A stretch of 64,000 nucleotides of DNA from Vulcanisaeta souniana JCM 11219 (GTDB lineage: Archaea > Thermoproteota > Thermoprotei > Thermoproteales > Thermocladiaceae). The notes under the pieces were generated by a model. That model was given only the letters and a program-made list of their open reading frames with translations. It had not been told where the DNA came from and searched no databases. Position numbers and translations under genes: made by a program. This document shows, piece by piece, positions 26,011 to 35,730 of this stretch (the first letter of the stretch is position 1; each line of letters begins with the position of its first letter). The DNA lies in NCBI RefSeq assembly GCF_026000775.1, contig NZ_AP026830.1, positions 62,001-126,000 of the forward strand. The letters run 5' to 3'.

Positions 26011-27341
26011 TGTGCGGTATCTGGGCTTACCTGGGTCTCAATGCCGGCGGTAATGCCGCTAAACTGATACCATGGCTGATACATAGGGGTCAGGAGGGCG
26101 TCTCGTTCGCATGCCATGTAAACGGCGGGATCCTCAAGCTTAATGATGCATCTACCGTTAAATCAACACTGTGCCTTGGGCATGCTAGGTATAGTACGAG
26201 TGGTCCATATGGCGTTGAGCTTCAGCCTATCGTGATTGGCAATGACTTTGCCCTGGTATTTAATGGCACAATAAGTAATTACATTGAATTAATCAAGAGG
26301 TTGAGGGATCTTGGTGTCGATATTAGGACAAACTATGATGCCTTGGTTTTGGCTCATTACGTGAGGGAATTACTTACTAGGCTGGGTGTTGATGGTGGCG
26401 TCAATGAACTTTTCCGCACACTCCGTGGCGGCTACTCCATAATAATCATTTGGAGAGACTCCTTAATGGTGGTTAGGGATCCCTGGGGCATTAGGCCTCT
26501 TGCCATTGGTAGTGATGGTAATGGCATAGCCATAGCGTCGGAGACGGCGGCGCTTGAGGCCTTGGGCATGAATTGGCGTGAGGTGGAGCCTGGTAAGGCC
26601 CTGGTACTGCATGGATCAGGCGGGGAGTACTGGGTTGAGGGTCCTAGGGTTAGGAGGGCCCATTGTGCGCTTGAGTACATATACTTCCTAAGGCCTGATT
26701 CTCACTTTAATGGTATTAGTGTTTATGATGCTAGGCGGAGGCTTGGCATGGCACTGGCCCGTAAGGAGAAAAACCATGATATTGACCTTGTGACTCCTGT
26801 GCCGGAGACCGCTAGGATTGCGGCGGAGGCCTATGCGGAGGGTATTGGTAAGCCAATACATGAGTTGATAATTAAGAATAGGTATGTTGGTCGTGGTTTT
26901 ATCAAGCCTCCCAGTGAGAGGTCTGTGAATATGTATAATGTGATTAGGGATGTAGTTAGGGGTAGGTCTATAGCCCTTGTTGATGACTCCATTATAAGGG
27001 GTGATACCCTCGAGAAAGTTTTGCCTAGGTTCAGGAGGACGGGGGCAAGGTCCATACATGTCAGGGTTTCTTCACCGCCAATCAGGTACCCATGTTTCAT
27101 GGGCATGGATTTCCCAACGAGGAGTGAGTTAGTGGCCCACGGCAGATCAGTAGATGAGGTTAGGGATCACCTCGGTGCTGATTCCCTGGTTTACTTAACG
27201 GTTGACGAACTCATGGATGCCATAGGAACCACCGAGCTTTGTACTGCGTGCTTCACTGGTAATTATCCATTCAATATCAACATTGACGAGACAGAGAAGG
27301 CATTCTCTGGGGATAGGGTATGGGAGTCTCAGGCTTTGTAG
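26010..27341 (+). CDS. purF: Amidophosphoribosyltransferase
   Basis: It makes phosphoribosylamine from PRPP and glutamine, the first committed purine step. The N-terminal Ntn glutaminase has catalytic Cys2 (MCGIWAYLG), HRGQEG, GHARYSTSG and FNGTISNY. The phosphoribosyltransferase half has the PRPP loop ALVDDSIIRGDT. Cysteines in RAHCALEY, YPCFMGMD and LCTACFTGNYP match the four [4Fe-4S] ligands of the Bacillus-type enzyme. The usual propeptide before Cys is missing, so only Met must be removed. GTG start overlaps the purL stop by one base after a GGGGTGACC site. Confidence 0.95.
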   Translation: MCGIWAYLGLNAGGNAAKLIPWLIHRGQEGVSFACHVNGGILKLNDASTVKSTLCLGHARYSTSGPYGVELQPIVIGNDFALVFNGTISNYIELIKRLRDLGVDIRTNYDALVLAHYVRELLTRLGVDGGVNELFRTLRGGYSIIIIWRDSLMVVRDPWGIRPLAIGSDGNGIAIASETAALEALGMNWREVEPGKALVLHGSGGEYWVEGPRVRRAHCALEYIYFLRPDSHFNGISVYDARRRLGMALARKEKNHDIDLVTPVPETARIAAEAYAEGIGKPIHELIIKNRYVGRGFIKPPSERSVNMYNVIRDVVRGRSIALVDDSIIRGDTLEKVLPRFRRTGARSIHVRVSSPPIRYPCFMGMDFPTRSELVAHGRSVDEVRDHLGADSLVYLTVDELMDAIGTTELCTACFTGNYPFNINIDETEKAFSGDRVWESQAL

Positions 27342-28552
27342 GCGTGATTTCCTTCCACGAAGGGTGGGACGTGAGCAAGATACTTAGGTATGCACTACCT
27401 GTGCTTAGGCACAGGGGTAATGATACTGCCTGGGCTGCCCTACTAAGCAGTGATAGTAGGTTCGTTATACAGGAAGTTAAGGAGGACAGCAATATCCCAA
27501 GTGGTTGGGCAGGGCTTCTGTGTCTATACACCAATGAGGCATCAAGGGGCCTTGTTAAGTGCGGTAATACCGATATTGCCTATTGCGTCGAGGGCGTTGT
27601 AGTGAAACCCACGGAGGTATGCAAGTTGGTTAACGGTGATGGCGAGGCCCCTGCCTACACGTCCCTCGTGGCCTTGACCAGCTACGGTGAGTTAATAGCC
27701 TATCGACCCGTCACTGGATTGAGGAACCTAGTCCTCGGTGCCTACGGCTTCGACCTAGCCATGATATCCAACGAGAGTTCCGCCATAAATGCACTGGGTG
27801 GTGAAGTAAGGCTCTTTGTCGAACCTGGATCCATAGTAAAAGCCAGTAAGTTAAACCTATCGATAGGTAGGTTCACGGACAATACCCGCAGTAAACTATG
27901 TGTCATGGAGTTCATATACCTATCGAGGCCTGATTCCGAGGTAGATGGGCACCCTGTCTATGAATTTAGGAAGGCGTTGGCTAGGAGACTGGCCCTTAGG
28001 TTGATGAATAGGGTTGATGCAGATCTCGTTATCGGAATGCCCGAGACCGGTATAATTTATGGAATTAAGGCCGCTGAGACCCTGAGGAAGCCCTTTGAGT
28101 ATGCTCTTCTTAATATCGAGAGACGCAGATCGGCGCTGAGAGACGACTTACTGGACAAGGTATCCTCCGTGCACCTAAAGCTCAGTCCAGTAATTAGTGC
28201 GATTAGAGGCAGGAGAATTCTATTGGTTGATGATTCGTTACTTACGGGAATATCCATTAAGGAGGCATCACAGGTGCTTAGGCACAGGGCTGGGGCTAGG
28301 GAGGTCCACGTCGCCATAGCTAGCCCAAGGATCATTAGAAGTTGTCCCTACGGTATTGACATGCCTCCAGACAATCAACTACTTGCCAATGCCTTCAGTA
28401 ATTATGCCGATGCCCAGAGGGTTCTTGAGGTTGATTCATTGACGTGGTTGAGCCTTGATGATCTATACGCCACGGCTGATGAGGCAGGCATAGACAGGGA
28501 TCACCTGTGCACCTATTGTCTCAAGGGTGATAAACATGAGCTGGACCTATGA
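27320..28552 (+). CDS. PurF paralogue with degenerate glutaminase domain
   Basis: A 410-residue second PurF-like protein directly after purF, overlapping it by 22 bases. The transferase half is kept: VVGMP-like LVIGMPETGI, ILLVDDSLLTG as the PRPP loop, and the Fe-S cysteines in SKLCVMEF, RSCPYGIDM and HLCTYCLKG. The glutaminase half has lost its chemistry: Cys is replaced in VSGFVGVI, HRGQ is HRGN, the GHARYST motif is gone, and the NG oxyanion segment reads VEGVV. It could be an ammonia-using or regulatory partner of PurF in a mixed complex; this is inference. A similar pair may exist in other crenarchaea, but function is unknown to me. Confidence 0.85.
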   Translation: MGVSGFVGVISFHEGWDVSKILRYALPVLRHRGNDTAWAALLSSDSRFVIQEVKEDSNIPSGWAGLLCLYTNEASRGLVKCGNTDIAYCVEGVVVKPTEVCKLVNGDGEAPAYTSLVALTSYGELIAYRPVTGLRNLVLGAYGFDLAMISNESSAINALGGEVRLFVEPGSIVKASKLNLSIGRFTDNTRSKLCVMEFIYLSRPDSEVDGHPVYEFRKALARRLALRLMNRVDADLVIGMPETGIIYGIKAAETLRKPFEYALLNIERRRSALRDDLLDKVSSVHLKLSPVISAIRGRRILLVDDSLLTGISIKEASQVLRHRAGAREVHVAIASPRIIRSCPYGIDMPPDNQLLANAFSNYADAQRVLEVDSLTWLSLDDLYATADEAGIDRDHLCTYCLKGDKHELDL

Positions 28553-29537
28553 GAGGGCTGGGGTTAGCCTAGGTAAGCATGAGGAAATGCATGTGATGGC
28601 TCACGATGTTATACGTGATGCAGCAAGTAGATTAGGCATTACATTGATGGAGGGTGGCTTCACTAGGTCTATGCAGCTTGACAATCATGAAATAACACTG
28701 CACACTGATGGTGTCGGTACTAAGTCCATGATTGCGTGGACCACGGGCAGATTGGAGGTGCTTGGTTGGGATTGCGTTATTGGTAATGTTAATGACATAG
28801 CCTGTGACGGCTTTACACCCATTGCACTTACTGACTATATAGCCATATCCGGTAATGATGCGGATGCCGTACGCAAAGTCCTCAGTGGTATTAGGGACGC
28901 AGCCCTAGCGGTTAAGGCTGCCCTCTTGGGTGGTGAGACGGCCATAATGCCTGACCTGGTCAATGGAATTGACGTATCATGCACAGTACTCGGTATTAAG
29001 AACACTGGGAATTATGAAATGACGAAGGCTGGTGATATAGTTATTGGTATTGAGTCCAGTGGGTTGCACATGAATGGGTATACGCTTGCCCGTAAGGTTT
29101 TACTGGGCAGGTATGGCCTGGAGGATGAGATTTGCGGTGATAAATTAGTTAACTGGCTTCTAAGGCCCACTGCCTACTATGGGGACTTACTGATTAGACT
29201 CTATGGCGGTGGCTTAATTAAATCGGCTGTTCATGTGACCGGTGGAGGCTTCACCAAGATGAGGAGAGCAATTGGTGATTTAGGTGTTGAGCTAGAGGTG
29301 CCTGAACCGCCATGTATATTTAAGGTCATTAGGGAGACGGGCAATATTGAGTGGGGCGAGATGTATAGGGTGTTTAATATGGGTATTGGTCTTATGGTGA
29401 TGACAAGTGAGGAACGCGTGGATGATGCTGTTAGGGTGATCAGGAGTTCGGGCTTTAATTACTGGGTTCTTGGAAGGGTGGTTGATGGTGGCGGGATTAA
29501 TATTTCAATGAATAATGGTGTTAAGTTACGTGTTTAA
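28536..29537 (+). CDS. purM: Phosphoribosylformylglycinamidine cyclo-ligase (AIR synthetase)
   Basis: It closes the imidazole ring of AIR from FGAM and ATP. The protein shows TDGVGTKSMIAW, GWDCVIGNVNDIACDGFTPIALTDYIA (positions about 70-96), LLGGETAIMPDL, GIESSGLHMNGYTLAR and HVTGGGFTKMRRAI. Starting at the ATG at 28536 with ribosome site GGGTGA at 28525-28530, it has 333 residues, the normal length. It overlaps the end of the PurF paralogue and is convergent with purC, overlapping by 12 bases. Confidence 0.95.
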   Translation: MSWTYERAGVSLGKHEEMHVMAHDVIRDAASRLGITLMEGGFTRSMQLDNHEITLHTDGVGTKSMIAWTTGRLEVLGWDCVIGNVNDIACDGFTPIALTDYIAISGNDADAVRKVLSGIRDAALAVKAALLGGETAIMPDLVNGIDVSCTVLGIKNTGNYEMTKAGDIVIGIESSGLHMNGYTLARKVLLGRYGLEDEICGDKLVNWLLRPTAYYGDLLIRLYGGGLIKSAVHVTGGGFTKMRRAIGDLGVELEVPEPPCIFKVIRETGNIEWGEMYRVFNMGIGLMVMTSEERVDDAVRVIRSSGFNYWVLGRVVDGGGINISMNNGVKLRV

Positions 29538-30254
29538 TGGCACACCGAGTATTTTATTCATTTCCTCATAGGATTTGACTAAGTCCATGGCTGAAGCGCC
29601 CTTCCTGAATAATTCCTTATCTAAGTGTCTGCCATTGATTAGTACCCTCATGGTATCGCCGCTTAATTCATCAGCAAGAACCAGGTTATTTGACTTATCA
29701 AATCCAAACTCCAGTTTAAAGTCCACGAGCATCAATCCCCTACTCACCATGTAATCGCTTAAAATCTCATTAACCCTTAATGCAATGCTTATTATTTCAT
29801 TCAATTGCTCCTGACCCGCCAACCCGGCCTCTATTATATCGTCAGTGGTTATTAATGGATCATGAAGTTCGTCACTCTTCAGGTGAAACTCAACGAGGGG
29901 TTTGCTGAACTTCGTCATTGGCTTCATTAGGGGCATCCTCTTTAGGAACGAACCATAGGCGTAATTCCTAACAATAACCTCTATCGGTATCATCCTGAGT
30001 TCCCTCACCAGTATTTTCCTGTCGCCATCCCAATCAACCAAGTGATTCCTAATGCCATGCCTACCCAGTAATCCCATGAGGAATGCCGTCTGGGCCGCGG
30101 CTAACCTACCCTTACCCGGCGCGTGCTCTTTCCTGGCGCCGTCGAATGCCGTGACTTCATCCTTGAATTCCATAACGAGGAACTCATTATCAACCCTGTA
30201 AACCCTCTTGGCCTTACCCTCGTAAATTAACTCCCCGGTCCAGTTACTGGCCAT
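29526..30254 (-). CDS. purC: SAICAR synthetase
   Basis: It condenses CAIR with aspartate using ATP. The 242-residue protein has LIYEGKAKRVYRVDNEFLVMEFKD at the start (positions about 9-32), TAFDGARKEHAPGKG, EVIVRNYAYGSFLKR, LVEFHLKSDELHDPLI and LVDFKLEFGFDKSNNLVLADE. Normal length for a single-domain PurC. It is transcribed alone toward purM from the purC-purD divergent region. Confidence 0.96.
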   Translation of the reverse strand: MASNWTGELIYEGKAKRVYRVDNEFLVMEFKDEVTAFDGARKEHAPGKGRLAAAQTAFLMGLLGRHGIRNHLVDWDGDRKILVRELRMIPIEVIVRNYAYGSFLKRMPLMKPMTKFSKPLVEFHLKSDELHDPLITTDDIIEAGLAGQEQLNEIISIALRVNEILSDYMVSRGLMLVDFKLEFGFDKSNNLVLADELSGDTMRVLINGRHLDKELFRKGASAMDLVKSYEEMNKILGVPLNT

Positions 30255-30438
30255 ACTCAGTAATGATTTCTTCTTGTTATTTAAGGTTTACTTAATTAAT
30301 TAAATAAATACCCTGGATTATATTGGTAATTTCTTCCTGTATTATTTAATTAATTATTTAAATAATATGTTTAATAATTTAATTGAATAATTTAAGGGAA
30401 ACAATTATTAAGGCTGTAACGCGATTATTTAATCAACT
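30255..30438. promoter_or_regulatory. purC-purD divergent promoter region, AT-rich with palindromes
   Basis: For purC, GTAAACCTTAAATAAC (minus strand, about 30277-30292) gives a BRE-plus-TATA arrangement. For purD, TAAGGGAAACAATTATTAAGG (about 30395-30414) does the same. Between them ATTATTTAAATAAT at 30353-30366 is a perfect 14-base palindrome amid several TTAATTAA runs. The GGGAAAC block recurs before purS. A shared regulator site is possible, but low complexity makes chance palindromes common. Confidence 0.4.
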
Positions 30439-31914
30439 ATGATAAGGAGCAAGGTCCTAATTGTGGGCGATGGCGCCAGGGAGCACGCCCTAGCTGCAAG
30501 GCTTAGTTTGAGCGTTCACGAACCAAGGATAAGCGCATTGGTTGTGCATGAAAATCCAGGGATTAGGAGGATCGTTGAGAGGAGCGGCGGTGAGTTAGTG
30601 AAGTCTGGACTGGACCCAAGGGGCCTGGTTGAAGCCGTTAATAGGGTTAACCCTGACCTAGTGGTAATTGGACCCGAGGAACCTCAGTTTGCCGGTGTTG
30701 CCGATAAGGCCGCTGAACTGGGTATACCAACCTTTGGGGTCCCTAGGTCTTTAGCCATGATAGAGCAGAGCAAGGCCTTCGCAAGAGCCTTAATGTGGAA
30801 GTACAGGATACCCGGTAGGATTGCCTTTAGGGCATTTAGGGATATTAACGAGGCGCTTCATTACATATCCAGCGCAGGCTCCGTTGCGATAAAACCAGCC
30901 AGACAGAGCGGTGGTAAGGGAGTTAGGGTGTTTTGGGATAGACTGGCCTACCTTAGAGATGGCGTTAATGAGGCTAAGGTATCCCAGGTACTTGCTGTAT
31001 CCAGGGATATGGCCGCCTACGACGATATTGACGCGCGTATCGTTGTTGAGGAGGCCGTAACAGGCGTCGAGTATACAGTGCAAGTGATAAGTGACGGTAA
31101 ATCCATTATTGCGTTACCGCCAATTCAGGACAACCCACACGTATTCGATTATGATGTAGGCCCTGAGTGCGGTGGAATGGGCGCCATAGTGGGTCCAGGT
31201 TCATCACTACCCTTCCTAACCCAGGAGGAGTATGAGGAAAGCGTAGAAATAACTAGGAAGTCATTGGATGCACTACAGCGTGAGACCGGGCTTAGGTATG
31301 TTGGTGTGTTGGGTGGCCAATTCATGCTCACCACATACGGACCGACGCTCATTGAGTACTACAGCAGGTTCGGTGACCCTGAAGTCTTAAACGCATTGGC
31401 GATGCTCAATGATGATTTGCTCGAAATAATGGAGGCAACCGTGGATGGCAGATTATCAAGCATAAAGTACTCATTTAAGAGGAGTGCTGTGGCCATTTCA
31501 AAGGCCGTGGCACCCATGGGCTACCCACACAATAGGGACTTGGCTCGTGGCAGATCAATAACTATCGATATTGATAGAATAAGGAAGTTGGGTTGTGAGG
31601 TTTACTTTGGGTCGGTTATCGAGGAGGACGGACTTTACAAGACCCTGGGCTCAAGGGCAGTGGAGGTTCTAGCCGTGGGTAATACATATAGGGAGACCTA
31701 TGAAAAAATCGAGAATTGCATAGCCCATATCAAGTCGCCGGATTGGCAACTAATACATAGGCGGGATATAGGGAGCAGGGAATTAATTGAGAGGAGGGTG
31801 AAGGAAGCCGAGCGCGTCAGGGCAGTTTATAAGTGGAGGAGGAGTCATGGGCTGGGCAGGGTAAGAATTGACTGGGTACCTGGTGGCGAAATCACCGTAT
31901 ATGACTACACATAA
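30439..31914 (+). CDS. purD: Phosphoribosylamine-glycine ligase (GARS)
   Basis: It joins phosphoribosylamine to glycine with ATP. The 491-residue ATP-grasp protein shows VLIVGDGAREHALAARL, LVVIGPEEPQFAGVADKA, GVPRSLAMIEQSKAFARALM, IKPARQSGGKGVRVF, EEAVTGVEYTVQVI and YYSRFGDPEVLNALA. The C-terminal part is somewhat longer than in bacterial PurD. It has its own promoter divergent from purC. Confidence 0.95.
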   Translation: MIRSKVLIVGDGAREHALAARLSLSVHEPRISALVVHENPGIRRIVERSGGELVKSGLDPRGLVEAVNRVNPDLVVIGPEEPQFAGVADKAAELGIPTFGVPRSLAMIEQSKAFARALMWKYRIPGRIAFRAFRDINEALHYISSAGSVAIKPARQSGGKGVRVFWDRLAYLRDGVNEAKVSQVLAVSRDMAAYDDIDARIVVEEAVTGVEYTVQVISDGKSIIALPPIQDNPHVFDYDVGPECGGMGAIVGPGSSLPFLTQEEYEESVEITRKSLDALQRETGLRYVGVLGGQFMLTTYGPTLIEYYSRFGDPEVLNALAMLNDDLLEIMEATVDGRLSSIKYSFKRSAVAISKAVAPMGYPHNRDLARGRSITIDIDRIRKLGCEVYFGSVIEEDGLYKTLGSRAVEVLAVGNTYRETYEKIENCIAHIKSPDWQLIHRRDIGSRELIERRVKEAERVRAVYKWRRSHGLGRVRIDWVPGGEITVYDYT

Positions 31915-31938
31915 GGGTACGCTACTGGATATGCCGTA

Positions 31939-32091
31939 TCACAATATATTAAGACTCCCTGCTTCATTGCTCCACCTTGCCCCTGGAGTGTTTGCCCCAG
32001 AGGTAGAGGGCGAGGCTCTGCAGTTAGGCTGGCTCCTAGTCCCATGCTTTGGGATACTAATGCTCGCGTTCAGGACCCTATAATCAGCAAA
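31939..32091 (-). pseudogene. C-terminal remnant of a TnpB-like (IS200/IS605 OrfB) gene
   Basis: In this GC-richer patch of an otherwise AT-rich gap, the minus strand encodes ADYRVLNASISIPKHGTRSQ and ends ARWSNEAGSLNIL. This resembles the tail of TnpB nucleases: the zinc-finger exit ADRDVNAxxNI, a Gly, a variable Pro/Ser-rich stretch and a closing EAGSP-like end. Upstream codons do not show the Cys pairs or RuvC motifs, and the DRD motif is scrambled, so only a dead fragment remains. The rest of 31915-32401 shows nothing recognised. Confidence 0.5.
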
Positions 32092-32401
32092 ACGTCTTGT
32101 AATGGATTCCGTATCAGTGCCATTGATGCTCTTAATAGAGTGATTCCTACTTTCCCGGTTAATTTCCATTTTTCCTGAATAGTGAACCGTCGTCAAATAT
32201 TTATTTGCATAACTCCGCTAATGGCCATCAATGCTTAACAACCCACTATTTACCCATATGATATTTCATGAAATGTTATTAAATGGCGAAAAACTGGTAA
32301 TACATAGTTAGGCATAGATAACTATAGTAACATTGAGTTATACATTAGTTACTAACTTTACAAGCACAAGTCAAATTAATTCTGTGAAATCATCAAAACC
32401 G

Positions 32402-33799
32402 ATGAGCACAGGCAACAATCCCTTTAAACTACTGGATGACATAAGCATGAGATCCTTCCACCTTAAGTACATGTTAGTAGCTGCCATGGGCACCTTCACT
32501 GATGGTTACGACCTATCAACATTAGGTGTTGTACTGCCCTATGTGTTAATGAGTTATGGAATATCGAGCCTGAAGTCACCAGCTGGGGTTTTCTGGTCAA
32601 TATGGCTGAACGCATTACCCGTGTTCGGCTTCTTCATGGGTGCACCACTGTTTGGTTACCTAAGTAAACTAGGTAGAAAGACATTCTACGGGTGGGATGC
32701 ACTATTGATGGCCGTAGGTGCAGCACTTCAACCCTTCATGCCCAACCTAATATTACTGGGCGCGGCTAGGTTCATTATGGGCATTGGGCTGGGTGCAGAT
32801 TATGTCTTGTCTCCCACCATAATTGCCGAGGTATCGAATGCGAGGGATAGGGGTAAGTTATTGGCGCTTGGTTTTGGTGGTTTTTGGAATTTTGGAGCGG
32901 CTGCGGCGGCCATTACCGTGCTCATAATGTTAATTGCAGGATTCAACCCAGGCCTAATATGGAGAGTTGCATTAGGCATTGGTGCCGTGTGGCCAGCAGG
33001 CGTTGTTTACCTAAGGAGAAGATTCCCAGAGACTCCTAGGTACTCTGCGATAATTGCCAGGAACCTTGAGGAATTTAGGAGGTTTGTGATGGCGATACTT
33101 GGTACTCACCACAATATTCAAGAAGGTACCCTGAGTCACGAGGAGATAGAGGAAATAATGCTATTTAGGAAATACCTTAAGTACATAGCGCTTGGTGCAT
33201 TGCTATGGTTAATCTTCGACATACCTGCCTATGGACTGAACTTCTTCGTATCATACATAGCACAAAGCATCAAGATGACCCCTGTTTACCTGCAATTACT
33301 CGGCACAGCCTTCACACTACCCGGCATAGCGCTAGCGTGGTTACTACTCGATAGATGGGGTAGACGCAATGCCCAGGGATACGGCTTCTTACTCACTGGC
33401 CTAACATTCCTAATATTCTCATACTTCGTCTACACATACTCCAGAAGCCCTAATGCCGCCGCACTACTGTTTCTACCCACAATAATATCCTTTGGACTCG
33501 CTAAGACTTGGATGCAGATGGGACCAGGTTCGGTAGTTGCTGTTGGAGCGCATGGCGTCGAGTTTTCCCCAACAAAAATTAGGGGTATTGGGCAAGCAAT
33601 CAATGTCATTGGCGGTAGAACCGGTGTCCTAATAACTACCTTCGTATTCCCAACACTCTTTGTTGCCAGTTCATACACGGCCTACATATTCCTCGGCCTA
33701 GTCTCAGTGATAGGCGCCGTGCTAACCTTCACTCTGATACCCGAAACGAAGGGGCTAGGGCTTGAGGAGATATCGTTAAAGCTCTCAGGGGATTCTTAA
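32402..33799 (+). CDS. MFS sugar-porter-like transporter
   Basis: A 12-helix MFS protein of about 465 residues. Family marks are GTFTDGYDLSTLGVVLP in helix 1, the motif-A loop GYLSKLGRKTFYG, RFIMGIGLGADYVLSPTIIAE in helices 4-5, RRRFPETPRY (the PESPR motif of sugar porters), LLDRWGRRNAQ and the terminal PETKGLGLEEIS. Sugars or organic anions are likely substrates; phosphate-type porters are related. The frame opens at a TTG at 32333, but the ATG at 32402 fits the usual short N-terminus. It sits between purD and purT with no clear link to purines. Confidence 0.85.
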   Translation: MSTGNNPFKLLDDISMRSFHLKYMLVAAMGTFTDGYDLSTLGVVLPYVLMSYGISSLKSPAGVFWSIWLNALPVFGFFMGAPLFGYLSKLGRKTFYGWDALLMAVGAALQPFMPNLILLGAARFIMGIGLGADYVLSPTIIAEVSNARDRGKLLALGFGGFWNFGAAAAAITVLIMLIAGFNPGLIWRVALGIGAVWPAGVVYLRRRFPETPRYSAIIARNLEEFRRFVMAILGTHHNIQEGTLSHEEIEEIMLFRKYLKYIALGALLWLIFDIPAYGLNFFVSYIAQSIKMTPVYLQLLGTAFTLPGIALAWLLLDRWGRRNAQGYGFLLTGLTFLIFSYFVYTYSRSPNAAALLFLPTIISFGLAKTWMQMGPGSVVAVGAHGVEFSPTKIRGIGQAINVIGGRTGVLITTFVFPTLFVASSYTAYIFLGLVSVIGAVLTFTLIPETKGLGLEEISLKLSGDS

Positions 33800-33853
33800 A
33801 ATAATGAGTACCTGGTTTCAACTTCAAAAATATCTGAATATCCGATTTATCTT

Positions 33854-35050
33854 CTACCTAACCTTAATCAGTGATGCAGCCGATCTAGCCTTCTCCCTGG
33901 CCTCCTGTACGGTATTCCCCGTGGCTAGCACAATGCCCATCCTCCTGTACCTATATGTGAAAGGTTTCCCAAATAACCTAACCTGGACCCCGGGTATCTT
34001 CAGTGCCTCCTCAAGTCCCGTAATCCTCGGTGCCCAGGTCTCGGTCTCCGCAAGGATCACGTGCGCCGCTGCTGGCGTTACCAGTCTGACCTCAGGTGTT
34101 GGTAGCCCCAGGGCACTCCTCACATGTACCTGGAACTCACTTATGTTTGTACTGACCAGTGTGACTAGGCCCGTGTCGTGGGGCCTAGGCGATGCCTCAC
34201 TGAATAGTACCCTGCCGTCCTTGGTGATGAGTATTTCAACACCGTATATGCCGAGGCCTCCCAACTCATTGACAATCCTAACTGCGTACTCCCTGGCCTT
34301 CTCAACAACTCCGTTACTCACCATGGCTGGGTGCCAGGACTCTATGTAGTGATAGACACCCTCAGGTCTCTGGTGTTCTATTGGCGGTATAGTGGCAGTC
34401 ACCACATTATTATTTAGTGAATACCTATACGTTAATACCGTTAACTCCCTGCCAATCTTAACGTACTCCTCAGCCACGACTCTCTTACCGCCACCCCTAG
34501 CATGGGCTAGGGCTTCCTTGAACCCCCGTTCAGCATCGTCATAATTATTCACAAGCACGTGTCCATGCCCACTGGAACTCATTTCTGGCTTTAGTAGGCA
34601 TGGGAAGCCCAGGTCCTTACATACCCTTCTTACGTCATCAACATCCTCAACAAAGAAGTACCTAGTAGTTGGTAATTGGAGTCTCTCGGCAGCTAACCTC
34701 CTAAGCTCAATCCTGTTCATACAGACCTTGACCGCCCTGGCGTTGGGCACGACCCTAAAGCCCTCCTCCTCGAGCTCCGTAAGCGCCCCCGTGTCTATGG
34801 CCTCTATCTCAGCAATAATAGCGTCAGGGCCTTCCCTACGTACCAGTGACTTGATGGCATTACCATCAAGCATATTGATTACGTACCTCCTATGTGCCAC
34901 GTGCATAGCTGGGGCCATGTCATATCTATCCACTGCGATGACCTCAATACCCATGCGTTGAGCCTCAATAGCCATCTCCTTACCCAATTCACCACTGCCC
35001 ATTAGCATTATCTTCTTAGAGCCCTCGAGTAAGGGTGGGCCTATCTCCAT
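33854..35050 (-). CDS. purT: Formate-dependent phosphoribosylglycinamide formyltransferase
   Basis: It makes FGAR from GAR, formate and ATP, replacing the folate enzyme PurN. The 398-residue ATP-grasp protein shows [89 protein letters not shown] and [17 protein letters not shown]. The ATG at 35050 shares one base with the purQ stop (TGATG), so it belongs to the purS-purQ-purT operon. Confidence 0.95.
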   Translation of the reverse strand: MEIGPPLLEGSKKIMLMGSGELGKEMAIEAQRMGIEVIAVDRYDMAPAMHVAHRRYVINMLDGNAIKSLVRREGPDAIIAEIEAIDTGALTELEEEGFRVVPNARAVKVCMNRIELRRLAAERLQLPTTRYFFVEDVDDVRRVCKDLGFPCLLKPEMSSSGHGHVLVNNYDDAERGFKEALAHARGGGKRVVAEEYVKIGRELTVLTYRYSLNNNVVTATIPPIEHQRPEGVYHYIESWHPAMVSNGVVEKAREYAVRIVNELGGLGIYGVEILITKDGRVLFSEASPRPHDTGLVTLVSTNISEFQVHVRSALGLPTPEVRLVTPAAAHVILAETETWAPRITGLEEALKIPGVQVRLFGKPFTYRYRRMGIVLATGNTVQEAREKARSAASLIKVR

Positions 35051-35730
35051 CACCAACCACCACTAAGACTCTCCCTAAGACTAAGCCAAAGTTTGAGCCC
35101 ACCTGGCATAAACCTCCTTGGAGCCAGTACTGACTCTGCTGACCTCTCTGGATGTGGCATGAGCCCGAGTACGTTACCACCGTAATTAGCGACACCTGCT
35201 ATTGAAGCCACTGAGCCATTTGGGTTCTCTCCGAAGTACGTAAATGCTACCCTGGCCTCATCAACATTGTCTATAAAGTACCTGCCCTCACCGTGGGCAA
35301 TGGGCATTGATACAACCTCATTAGGTTCATAGACCTTGGTGAAGGGTGTCTTGGAATCATTAACCCTGACCCAAACCCACTTGGTTATGAACCTGGGTGG
35401 GTCATTGGGTAGTAACGCGCCGGGCAGTAGTCCCGCCTCCACTAGTATCTGGAACCCATTGCAAATACCCAGTACGGGCATGCCGCCCTCTGCGTCCATA
35501 ATGATCTCCTTCATCGCCCGGGACCTTGCCGCGATAGCTCCGGCCCTCAACCAATCCCCGTAACTAAAGCCTCCAGGAACAACCACGGCATCGTAAGTAC
35601 CGTGCCTATAATCATCGTACCAAACAAGCTCCGTATTAACCCTAACGACATTTTTGAGTGCATGAACTACGTCAAGATCACCATTGGTACCTGGAAACCT
35701 AATCACGGCGACCCTAGGCACCCTCAACAC
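35050..35730 (-). CDS. purQ: FGAM synthase glutaminase subunit
   Basis: The class I glutaminase that feeds ammonia to PurL. It has [38 protein letters not shown], the nucleophile Cys in [10 protein letters not shown], and a catalytic His/Glu pair in [10 protein letters not shown]. The open frame runs to 35832, but the extra N-terminal residues are not PurQ-like; the GTG at 35730 gives a normal 226-residue protein overlapping the end of purS. A GTG at 35721 is an alternative. Confidence 0.94.
   Translation of the reverse strand: MLRVPRVAVIRFPGTNGDLDVVHALKNVVRVNTELVWYDDYRHGTYDAVVVPGGFSYGDWLRAGAIAARSRAMKEIIMDAEGGMPVLGICNGFQILVEAGLLPGALLPNDPPRFITKWVWVRVNDSKTPFTKVYEPNEVVSMPIAHGEGRYFIDNVDEARVAFTYFGENPNGSVASIAGVANYGGNVLGLMPHPERSAESVLAPRRFMPGGLKLWLSLRESLSGGW

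Noticed and set aside
27320-28552. PurF paralogue considered as a pseudogene
   Set aside because: Full-length open frame with intact PRPP loop and Fe-S cysteines, and overlaps with both neighbours; selective loss of only the glutaminase residues argues for a changed function.
30301-30438. AT-rich palindromes considered as a replication origin
   Set aside because: No origin-recognition boxes, no Cdc6/Orc gene nearby; better explained as purC/purD promoter DNA.
33804-34349. 181-codon plus-strand frame opposite purT
   Set aside because: Antisense to a clear PurT protein; Ser/Leu/Thr-rich without known motifs.
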